Assembly (NCBI RefSeq): GCF_024448935.1
Contig: NZ_JAMOIE010000032.1
Location: forward strand, 1-45,601
Length of the DNA: 45,601 nucleotides
Origin: Stutzerimonas stutzeri
GTDB lineage: Bacteria; Pseudomonadota; Gammaproteobacteria; Pseudomonadales; Pseudomonadaceae
Reading direction: 5' to 3'
A program made the position numbers and the translations under genes. The notes under the pieces were generated by a model. The model did no database searches and was not told where the DNA came from. It saw nothing but the letters and a program-made list of their open reading frames with translations. Below, in pieces: positions 38,690-45,601 of the stretch (position 1 is its first letter; the number at the start of each line of letters is the position of its first letter).

Positions 38690-39708
38690 GCAAAGACCTG
38701 ACGATCTCGGCGGTGGCGCGCAGCAACGTTCTCAACAACCGCTATGCCTTGAGCAAGCTGGAGGAGCATCTGGCTCTGGGCGGCCTGTGTATTGATGGAG
38801 AAGTGGTCTTTTTCAAATCACACGTGGCCGAACTGCTGGACGTGGATGAACGCACCATCGACCGTTACCTGGCCAGCCACGAAGCCGAACTCAAGCAGAA
38901 TGGCTACCAAGTTGTAAAAGGAAAGGCCTTAAAAAACATGAAGTTAGCTAAAGTCGACGACATCAGTGTCGTCGACTTGATCGGCGCCAAAGTGCCCGCT
39001 CTGGGCGTATTCACGTTCCGGGCGGTGCTGAATATCGCCATGCTGGTGACTGAGAGTGAGAGGGCCAAGGCCATTCGTAGCCGCATGCTGGACATCGTGC
39101 TGGATGTGGTGGCAGAGCGCACAGGCGGGCATACTCGCTTCATCAACCAGCGTGACCAGGACTACCTTCCTTCGGCTTTCATGGAGGATAGCTACCGCAA
39201 GCAGTTCACCAATGCCTTGCGCGACTATGTCGAGATGGGCAACCACAAGTACGCGGTTTACACGGACAAGATCTACAAGGCGATCTTTTGCGAAAACGCC
39301 CGTGAGTACAAGCAGGTGCTGCGCTTGGCGGATGGCGACAGCACACGCGACACGATGTATGCCGAAGTGCTGAAGACCTTGGCCAGCTTTGAAAGCGGCT
39401 TGGCCGTCAGCATTCAACAGCAGGCGCAGAAATTGGGCCGCAAGCTCAAGCCCGCAGAAGTCGACCAGTTGCTAGCCGAGGCCGCTGCCAGCCCCTATCT
39501 AAAGCCCTCGATAGATGACGCCCGAACCCGCATGGCCAGCCGCGATTTGGGCTTCCGCGAAGCGCTGCATCAGAAGCTGGAGGCCTATGTTCAGGCAGTG
39601 CCGGAAGCTGATTTCGACCGTTTCCTAGGAGAGCGCAGCGAGGCGCTGGAAGAGCGCCTTTCAGACCCGAAGCTGCTGGCCGTGCTCAAGCGGCTGAAGG
39701 ATCGTTGA
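38686..39708 (+). CDS. DNA-binding protein of type I R-M/Doc loci
   Basis: A 340-residue protein whose N-terminal part (residues about 25-80, FFKSHVAELLDVDERTIDRY) looks like a helix-turn-helix. A conserved middle follows (GVFTFRAVLNIAMLVTESER, RSRMLDIVLDVVAERTGGHT, RFINQRDQDYLPSAFMEDSY) and then a helical C-terminus. I recall similar proteins between hsdS and fic/doc genes, usually annotated only as DNA-binding. The ATG overlaps the hsdS stop by 4 nt, and the doc gene starts 4 nt after its stop. By position it could be the antitoxin or regulator of Doc; that is inference. Confidence 0.75.
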   Translation: MSKDLTISAVARSNVLNNRYALSKLEEHLALGGLCIDGEVVFFKSHVAELLDVDERTIDRYLASHEAELKQNGYQVVKGKALKNMKLAKVDDISVVDLIGAKVPALGVFTFRAVLNIAMLVTESERAKAIRSRMLDIVLDVVAERTGGHTRFINQRDQDYLPSAFMEDSYRKQFTNALRDYVEMGNHKYAVYTDKIYKAIFCENAREYKQVLRLADGDSTRDTMYAEVLKTLASFESGLAVSIQQQAQKLGRKLKPAEVDQLLAEAAASPYLKPSIDDARTRMASRDLGFREALHQKLEAYVQAVPEADFDRFLGERSEALEERLSDPKLLAVLKRLKDR

Positions 39709-39712
39709 GGCC

Positions 39713-40340
39713 ATGGCCGACCTGACGCTTTACTTCGATGCCCGGCATGCCGTTGATGTGCATGACTGGATTATTGAGCATTCGGGTGGCTTGCCGGGGC
39801 TGAAGGATCTGGGGCAACTGGAAAGCGTTTTGCAGCACATCCAGAACGATGACTATTACCCCACTTTCTACGCCAAGCTGACGCATTTGATCTTTGGCAT
39901 TAACAAGTTTCACGCCTTCAGCGACGGTAACAAGAGGTCGAGCCTGACGTTGGGAGCTTATTTCCTGAGCTTGAATGGATACGACTATTGCGTGCCGCAG
40001 TTTGTTTTTCAGATGGAAAACATTGTAGTTGCAGTGGCCGAGGGGAAGATTAATAAAGAAACGGGGTGGGCGGTTTGCTCCTCCTCCTACAATATGTAGT
40101 GGTGGCCAGCCGCGGCCTCGTATTCCGCCGACTGCTCGAACAAGCCGTTGTCACCGGGCCTGTGACGGAAGCGCAAGTGACCCATGACTATGACTGGTGA
40201 CCACAAGATGTGGGGGATGGAGGAGCAAACCGCCCACCCCGTATAAAGAATTGCTGCAGCGGTTGGTTATTTCCCTGATTCAGGATGATGACTTCCCAGA
40301 GGATCTCAAGCTTGAACTGCTGGAAAGTCTGGGAGCCTGA
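39713..40340 (+). pseudogene. Doc/Fic-family toxin gene interrupted by a MITE
   Basis: The first 116 codons encode a Doc-like protein with MADLTLYFDARHAVDVHDWI and the Fic motif H67AFSDGNKRSSL. At 40060 a 182-bp element interrupts it; the shortened ORF runs into the element and stops at 40099 after 128 residues (tail TGWAVCSSSYNM). Beyond the element, 40251-40340 continues the same frame as LLQRLVISLIQDDDFPED, then LKLELLESLGA and a stop. Removing the element and one copy of the 8-bp duplication gives an intact 145-residue protein. Since the catalytic motif is kept, the truncated form may still fold, but the last two helices are lost. Confidence 0.85.
40061..40242. mobile_element. MITE-like element, 182 bp, with 24-bp terminal inverted repeats
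   Basis: The ends 40061-40084 (beginning ACGGGGTGGGCGGTTTGCTC) and 40219-40242 are perfect 24-bp inverses. The 8-bp sequence ATAAAGAA flanks both sides (40053-40060 and 40243-40250) as a target duplication. There is no room for a transposase, so it is non-autonomous. It interrupts a Doc/Fic gene. The transposase family that moved it is not identified; 8-bp duplications occur in several IS families. Confidence 0.93.
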
Positions 40341-40387
40341 ATGCGAGTGCACAGGGTTAAGTCTTTTTTTACGCCGGAGCTGAACGT

Positions 40388-41386
40388 ATGCGCTACCAGC
40401 CGCCGCTGACCCTCACTCCAAACATGCTCGCCCTGGTCGCCGAAATCGCCGAGCAGGTCGGCCGGCTGACGGCGCGGGAGGAAGCAGCGCTGACCCCGCA
40501 ATTGCGCCGGGGCAACCGCATCCGCAGCATTCAGGCGTCGCTGGCCATCGAGAACAACACCCTGAGCGTCGAACAGGTCACCGCCGTGCTCGACGGCAAG
40601 CGTGTGCTCGGGCTGCCCCGTGAGATCCAGGAAGTGCGCAACGCGTTCGCCGCCTACGAAGCCATGCCCGGCTGGAACGCTGCCAGCCGGGCCGATCTGC
40701 TGGCCGCCCACGGCCGGTTGCTGCATAGTCTGATCGATGACGCCGGCCACTTTCGTCGCGGCGGGGTCGGCATTTATCGGGGGGAACGACTCATGCACAT
40801 GGCGCCACCGGCCAGCCGCGTGGCGCAACTGGTCGACGATCTGCTCGGCTGGCTGGCCGCCACTGACGTTCACCCGTTGTTGGCCAGTTGTGTGTTCCAT
40901 TACGAATTCGAATTCATCCACCCGTTCGCCGATGGCAACGGTCGCATGGGCCGCTTGTGGCAAACGCTAATTCTCAGCCGCTGGCGCCCGGTGCTGGCCT
41001 GGCTGCCGGCGGAAAGCGTAATCCGCGACCGTCAGGCTGCTTATTACGCCGCCCTGTCCGCCGCCGACCAGGTCGCCGAGGCCACGCCTTTCGTGGAGTT
41101 CATGCTGGAGGCACTGCAGCAGGCGCTCGGCGAAGCGCTGGAGGAGAAGGCGCGAGAAACAGAAATAACGTCGGGGAAAAAGTCGGTAAAAACGTCGGGG
41201 AAAATTCTGCAGGCCATTGCTGCACGGCCCGACATCACCATTCCTGAACTGGCCGCACTGACCGGCGTCACCGAGCGCTCGGTTGAGCGAAGTTTGCGCA
41301 AGTTGCAGTCTGAAAACCGCCTGCGCCGCGTGGGGCCGGCCAATGGGGGTTACTGGCAGGTGATGCCGGCCGGTCAGACCGAGTAA
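40388..41386 (+). CDS. Fic-family AMP-transferase-like protein with C-terminal winged helix
   Basis: A 332-residue protein. It contains the inhibitory motif S51LAIEN56 near the N-terminus, so it is a class II (self-inhibited) Fic protein. The Fic motif is H178PFADGNGRMGRLW. A C-terminal winged helix (about 265-325, TIPELAALTGVTERSVERSL) probably binds DNA. Fic enzymes transfer AMP from ATP to target proteins. It stands between the disrupted doc gene and hsdR, in the same direction, an arrangement often seen in type I loci. The target is unknown. Confidence 0.92.
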   Translation: MRYQPPLTLTPNMLALVAEIAEQVGRLTAREEAALTPQLRRGNRIRSIQASLAIENNTLSVEQVTAVLDGKRVLGLPREIQEVRNAFAAYEAMPGWNAASRADLLAAHGRLLHSLIDDAGHFRRGGVGIYRGERLMHMAPPASRVAQLVDDLLGWLAATDVHPLLASCVFHYEFEFIHPFADGNGRMGRLWQTLILSRWRPVLAWLPAESVIRDRQAAYYAALSAADQVAEATPFVEFMLEALQQALGEALEEKARETEITSGKKSVKTSGKILQAIAARPDITIPELAALTGVTERSVERSLRKLQSENRLRRVGPANGGYWQVMPAGQTE

Positions 41387-41464
41387 CCCGTCGATTTACC
41401 GAGTTTTTTTGAACATGTTTTGTCGTCATGTCGATGGAATCGACGGATCAAGGATTGAGCAGTA

Positions 41465-44400
41465 ATGACCGAAGACCAGCTTGAAAAAGAAGCACTCGAA
41501 TGGCTGAGCGAACTGGGCTACACGCACCTTTACGGGCCGGATATCGCCCATGACGGCAGCGACCCTCAGCGCGAGAGTTATCGCCAGGTCGTGCTGACGG
41601 AACGCCTGCGCGCCGCCATCGCCAAGCTCAATCCCCAGGTGCCGCTGGCTGCACGCGAGGATGCAATCAAGCAGGTAGTCGATCTGGGTGTGCCGGTGCA
41701 GTTGTCGGCCAATCGCCTGTTCCATCGCCTGCTGGTTGGCGGCGTGCCGGTGCAGTACCAGCGGGACGCCGACACACGCGGCGACTTTGTCCGCCTGATT
41801 GACTGGGCAAACATCGGCGCCAACGACTGGCTGGCGGTCAACCAATTCAGTATTCAGGGGCCGAAGCGTACCTGCCGGCCGGACATCATATTGTTCATCA
41901 ACGGCTTGCCCTTGGTGTTGCTGGAGCTTAAGAACCCGGCTGATGTAAACGCCGACCTGAGCAAGGCGTTCAATCAGGTCCAGACCTACAAAGAGGTGAT
42001 TCCGGACGTCTTTCACTACAACGAGATCCTGGTGATTACCGATGGCAGCGAGGCACGTATGGGCTCGCTGTCGGCGGATATTGAGCGCTTCTCACGCTGG
42101 CGCACCATCGATGGCGTCTCGGTCGATCCGCTGGGCGAGTTCAACGAGCTGGAAACCTTGATGCGCGGCGTGTTGCAGCCTGCCTTGTTGCTCGATTACC
42201 TGCGCTATTTCGTTCTGTTCGAGGATGACGGTCGGCTGGTGAAGAAGATTGCCGGTTATCACCAGTTTCACGCGGTACGTGCGGCCATCCAGCAAGTGGT
42301 GAGTGCTTCGCGCCCCGGCGGCACGCACAAGGGCGGGGTGGTCTGGCACACCCAGGGCTCGGGCAAGAGCATCACCATGACCTGTTTCGCCGCGCGGGTG
42401 ATACAGGAAGCAGCGATGGAAAACCCGACCATCGTAGTGATCACCGACCGCAACGACCTGGACGGCCAGTTGTTCGGGGTGTTCTCGCTGTCTCAGGATT
42501 TGCTGCGTGAACAGCCGGTACAGGCCGATACCCGTGGCAACTTGCGCGAGAAGCTGGGCAACCGTCCCAGTGGTGGCATCGTCTTCGCCACCATTCAGAA
42601 GTTCATGCCGGGCGCGGACGAGGACAGCTTTCCGGTGCTCTCGACCCGCTCGAACATCGTGGTGATCGCCGACGAGGCGCATCGCACCCAGTATGGTTTC
42701 GGTGCCGCGCTGAAGGCGCCCAATCTGCATGTGGCCGAGGCCAGTGCGCGTTACCAGGTCGGCTATGCCCAGCACCTGCGTGATGCCTTGCCGAACGCCA
42801 CCTTCGTGGCCTTTACCGGCACGCCGGTATCCAGCGAAGACCGTGACACCCGGGCGGTGTTCGGTGACTACATCCACGTCTACGACATGCAGCAGGCCAA
42901 GGAGGATGGCGCCACGGTGGCCATCTACTACGAGTCGCGCCTGGCCAAGCTGTCACTCAAGGACAGCGAGCTGACGCATATCGACGATGAAGTCGATGAG
43001 CTGGCCGAAGACGAGGAAGGAGACCAGCAAGCGCGTCTGAAGTCGCGCTGGGCGGCGCTGGAAAAGGTGGTGGGGGCGGAGCCGCGGATCAAAAGCGTGG
43101 CGGCGGATCTAGTGGCGCACTTCGAGGAGCGCAACCAGGCGCAGAGCGGCAAGGCGATGATCGTGGCCATGAGTCGCGAGATCTGCGTGCACCTATACAA
43201 CGAGATCGTCGCGCTGCGGCCCGACTGGCATGACGAAGATCCGGAGCAGGGTGCGATCAAGGTGGTGATGACCGGCAGTGCCTCGGACAAGGCGTTGTTG
43301 CGCCCGCATATCTATCCCGGCCAGGTGAAGAAACGCTTGGAAAAGCGCTTCAAGGACCCGAAGGACCCACTGCAGCTGGTCATCGTGCGCGACATGTGGC
43401 TGACCGGCTTCGATGCCCCCTGCGTGCATACCCTGTATGTGGACAAGCCCATGAAGGGCCACAACCTGATGCAGGCCATCGCCCGGGTGAACCGGGTGTT
43501 CAAGGACAAGCAGGGCGGCCTGGTGGTGGATTATATCGGCATCGCCAACGAACTGAAGGCGGCACTCAAGGAGTACACCGCCAGCAAGGGACGCGGCCGG
43601 CCAACCGTGGATGCCCACGAAGCCTATGCGGTGCTGGAGGAAAAGCTCGACGTGCTGCGCGGCCTGCTGCATGGCTTCGATTACAGCGATTACTTGACCG
43701 GTGGGCACAAGCTGCTGGCCGGTGCGGCGAACCATGTGCTGGGTCTGGAGGATGGCAAGAAGCGCTTCGCCGACAACGCCCTGGCGATGAGCAAGGCGTT
43801 CACGCTGTGCTGCACGCTGGATGAAGCCAAGGCGGTGCGCGAGGAAGTGGCCTTTCTGCAGGCCATCAAGGTGCTGCTGACCAAGCGCGAGATCAGTGCC
43901 AGGAAGAAGACCGACGAGGAACGCGAGCTGGCCATCCGCCAGATCATCGGCAATGCCGTGGTCTCCGGCGAGGTGGTGGATGTGTTCGAAGCGGTGGGCC
44001 TGGACAAGCCCAACATCGGCCTGCTGGATGATGAATTCCTCGCCGAGGTGCGCAACCTGCCGGAAAGGAACCTGGCGGTGGAGCTGCTGGAGCGGCTGCT
44101 GGAAGGCGAGATCAAGAGCAAGTTCGCCAGCAACCTGGCCCAGGAGAAGAAATTCTCCGAACTGCTGGATAACGTGATCAAGCGCTACCAGAACCGCTCC
44201 ATCGAAACCGCTCAGGTCATCGAAGAGCTGATCGAGATGGCCAAGAAGTTCGCCGCCGCCAGCAAGCGTGGCGATGAGCTCGGGCTGAATGATGACGAAC
44301 TGGCCTTCTATGATGCCTTGGCCAACAACGAGGCCTCGGTGCGCGAGCTGGGCGACGAGATCCTCGCCAAGATCGCCCACGAGCTGACCGCAAGTCTGCG

Positions 44401-44566
44401 GCAGAACGTGACGGTGGACTGGAACAACCGCGACAGCGTGCGTGCCAAGCTGCGGCTGATGGTCAAACGCATCCTACGGAAATACAAATATCCGCCAGAT
44501 CAGCAGGAAGGGGCTGCACAGCTGATTTTGGAGCAGGCTGAGATGCTATGTGCGGGTTGGGCGTAG
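41465..44566 (+). CDS. hsdR: HsdR, type I restriction endonuclease subunit
   Basis: A 1033-residue protein with an N-terminal nuclease domain of the PD-(D/E)xK type (D140, E154 and K156 in [19 protein letters not shown]). The motor domains follow: Walker A HTQGSGKS (residues 295-302), [18 protein letters not shown] and the later [20 protein letters not shown]. The C-terminal helical domain would dock to HsdM. It cleaves unmethylated DNA away from the site after ATP-driven translocation. The gene is complete, so the restriction system may be active. Confidence 0.96.
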   Translation: MTEDQLEKEALEWLSELGYTHLYGPDIAHDGSDPQRESYRQVVLTERLRAAIAKLNPQVPLAAREDAIKQVVDLGVPVQLSANRLFHRLLVGGVPVQYQRDADTRGDFVRLIDWANIGANDWLAVNQFSIQGPKRTCRPDIILFINGLPLVLLELKNPADVNADLSKAFNQVQTYKEVIPDVFHYNEILVITDGSEARMGSLSADIERFSRWRTIDGVSVDPLGEFNELETLMRGVLQPALLLDYLRYFVLFEDDGRLVKKIAGYHQFHAVRAAIQQVVSASRPGGTHKGGVVWHTQGSGKSITMTCFAARVIQEAAMENPTIVVITDRNDLDGQLFGVFSLSQDLLREQPVQADTRGNLREKLGNRPSGGIVFATIQKFMPGADEDSFPVLSTRSNIVVIADEAHRTQYGFGAALKAPNLHVAEASARYQVGYAQHLRDALPNATFVAFTGTPVSSEDRDTRAVFGDYIHVYDMQQAKEDGATVAIYYESRLAKLSLKDSELTHIDDEVDELAEDEEGDQQARLKSRWAALEKVVGAEPRIKSVAADLVAHFEERNQAQSGKAMIVAMSREICVHLYNEIVALRPDWHDEDPEQGAIKVVMTGSASDKALLRPHIYPGQVKKRLEKRFKDPKDPLQLVIVRDMWLTGFDAPCVHTLYVDKPMKGHNLMQAIARVNRVFKDKQGGLVVDYIGIANELKAALKEYTASKGRGRPTVDAHEAYAVLEEKLDVLRGLLHGFDYSDYLTGGHKLLAGAANHVLGLEDGKKRFADNALAMSKAFTLCCTLDEAKAVREEVAFLQAIKVLLTKREISARKKTDEERELAIRQIIGNAVVSGEVVDVFEAVGLDKPNIGLLDDEFLAEVRNLPERNLAVELLERLLEGEIKSKFASNLAQEKKFSELLDNVIKRYQNRSIETAQVIEELIEMAKKFAAASKRGDELGLNDDELAFYDALANNEASVRELGDEILAKIAHELTASLRQNVTVDWNNRDSVRAKLRLMVKRILRKYKYPPDQQEGAAQLILEQAEMLCAGWA

Positions 44567-44611
44567 GGTGGGTCGGTTGCAAGGAGCTGAACTGCTTGAG
44601 TTGGCAGCGGA

Positions 44612-44775
44612 ACCAAGTGCTCGCGCCGGCGCTTCATTCTTGCCGCCTTGCCGCCTTGCCGCCGGGATTAGCCAAAGCCCTGCATTCAGGTCAAATTCGT
44701 CCCAACGAGCCTCGCGTAGCTCGGATGGGCGGCAGGCAAGCATGCTCAACAGCTGCAAACCAATTCGTACATCTA
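44612..44775 (-). pseudogene. Tyrosine-recombinase (P4-type integrase) fragment
   Basis: The minus-strand frame reads VRIGLQLLSMLACRPSELRE, then ARWDEFDLNAGLWLIPAAR. This is the first catalytic-arginine region (RPSELRE) of a P4-like prophage or island integrase. Sequences before and after do not match. A short tandem array of TTGCCGCC (three copies, 44640-44663) lies at its broken end. It marks former integrative-island activity beside the restriction locus. Confidence 0.8.
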
Positions 44776-44858
44776 TAGTGTCCCGAAAGCATCAAAAATA
44801 ACGGCTTGTATGGTCATTACTCATCCCGTTACAACAGGGTATTCGTGGGCCGGCGCAT

Positions 44859-45248
44859 TCAACCGACGTGTTTGGTTGGCCCTGAGTACTTCGCTATAGC
44901 GTGATCACTGGTTACGAGGATGAAGCCTTCCGTAGCTGCTTGTCCGATGAGCATCCGGTCAAATGGGTCGCTGTGAAGAAGAGGCAAGGCCGCGGCCGCA
45001 ATGGCGTGTTGGCTGGTCATGGTCAGTTCCGTGTAGTCGCCGTCCAGAAGAGCCCTTCTTAGCACTCCTGGATCGAACTGAAAGCTGGCTTTGCCCATTG
45101 CGTTTTTAATGCCGATTTCCCAGATGCTAGCGGCGCTGAAGAACAGCTCATTGGCGCGATCCTCGATCATCTCCACAGCCTCTCGTGGGAGAGATGATGG
45201 GGCCGCGCAGGCCCAGAGCAGGATGTGAGTGTCCAGCAGCAGCTTCAT
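44859..45248 (-). CDS. PIN-domain toxin (VapC-like)
   Basis: A 129-residue PIN-domain protein starting MKLLLDTHILLWACAAPSSL with D6. It has E44 in SIWEIGIKNAMGK and the acidic pair in HSDPFDRMLIGQA (D94, D97) and TSDHAIAKY. The DTHILLW/DPFDRML form is the one usually paired with Phd/YefM-like antitoxins. Its start overlaps the antitoxin stop by 4 nt (ATGA). It probably cleaves RNA when the antitoxin is degraded. Confidence 0.9.
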   Translation of the reverse strand: MKLLLDTHILLWACAAPSSLPREAVEMIEDRANELFFSAASIWEIGIKNAMGKASFQFDPGVLRRALLDGDYTELTMTSQHAIAAAALPLLHSDPFDRMLIGQAATEGFILVTSDHAIAKYSGPTKHVG

Positions 45249-45505
45249 ACGCCAAACATCGCTTCGATTTCGTCTCGAAAAGGCGCATCGATATCGTCTG
45301 GTACCGCAAAGGCACCGCTAAGCATGCCCAATCGCGGTTTGGCTTCATGATCGACTGCGACAACACGGACCATAGGCTTGCCAGCCTTGGCGATTATGAA
45401 CGGGTTGCCTTGGCTCGCCTCGAGGATGAGCTGGGACAGGTGAGTTTTGGCATCGTGGATGTTGACGGTTTTAGGCGCATTGCCGAGATCGCTTTCAGAT
45501 TTCAT
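45245..45505 (-). CDS. Phd/YefM-family antitoxin
   Basis: An 86-residue protein with the Phd-type DNA-binding N-terminus (TVNIHDAKTHLSQLILEASQ, then NPFIIAKAGKPMVRVVAV) and a C-terminal toxin-binding tail (FAVPDDIDAPFRDEIEAMF). It precedes and overlaps the PIN-domain toxin. A perfect 16-bp palindrome 12 nt upstream is the likely operator for self-repression. Confidence 0.9.
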   Translation of the reverse strand: MKSESDLGNAPKTVNIHDAKTHLSQLILEASQGNPFIIAKAGKPMVRVVAVDHEAKPRLGMLSGAFAVPDDIDAPFRDEIEAMFGV

Positions 45506-45517
45506 TGCTAGTCACCT

Positions 45518-45533
45518 CAGGTTAGCTAACCTG
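45518..45533. promoter_or_regulatory. Palindromic operator of the Phd/PIN toxin-antitoxin pair
   Basis: CAGGTTAGCTAACCTG is a perfect 16-bp palindrome located 12 nt upstream of the antitoxin start, the usual place for toxin-antitoxin autoregulation. Confidence 0.65.
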
Positions 45534-45601
45534 CTTAGTCTATTCTTGCTGGGGCGATGGGGCAACTGTCGAGGTTCGACAGCTGCGGGCTGTTATGGCC
45601 G

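Noticed and set aside
40100..40260. Inverted repeat after the doc stop as a terminator
   Set aside because: The arms are 24 bp, separated by 134 nt, and flanked by an 8-bp direct repeat, which fits a transposable element, not a terminator.

Overview
The window is a high-GC gammaproteobacterial chromosome segment, most likely from the Pseudomonas stutzeri group (Stutzerimonas). That reading rests on a CcoM cbb3-oxidase subunit, a DNR-type nitric-oxide regulator, a fadD2-fadD1 pair, Pseudomonas-type REP elements and integron attC sites. No rRNA, tRNA or CRISPR array was seen.

Bases 1-31400 are mostly core or lightly accessory chromosome. The left end carries ubiU(partial)-ubiV-ubiT, for O2-independent ubiquinone synthesis. 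Next come a DGC zinc-binding protein and a DNR-like regulator, then an FtrABCD/P19-type ferrous iron uptake operon and a divergent MFS exporter. Bases 8400-12000 are loosely packed. They hold small proteins, a BigR/SqrR-like persulfide-sensor repressor, an SDR, and remnants of a histidine kinase, an amino-acid ABC permease and a MocR regulator. After that: ergothioneine genes egtB-egtD, a second SDR, the large helicase Lhr with a REP element inside its reading frame, RapA, AlkB, ccoM behind an Anr box, phaJ divergent from fadD2-fadD1, and a Cache-domain chemoreceptor behind a sigma-28-like promoter.

Bases 31800-34900 look like an integron cassette array without an integrase in view (a CALIN). 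Five attC-like palindromes flank a truncated grpB, a GFA-family cassette, an IS91-like transposase remnant, a vapBC cassette and a cassette with no convincing gene. Cassettes on the two sides of the IS91 remnant point in opposite directions.

Bases 35458-44566 are a complete type I restriction-modification locus in the order hsdM, hsdS, DNA-binding protein, Doc/Fic, Fic, hsdR. The Doc/Fic gene is split by a 182-bp MITE-like element with 24-bp perfect terminal inverted repeats and an 8-bp target duplication; removing the element restores the frame. A tyrosine-integrase remnant and a Phd/PIN toxin-antitoxin pair follow, so the right third of the window reads as a defence and mobile-element island. 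No computation beyond reading the sequence was possible; percent identities and database matches are not claimed.
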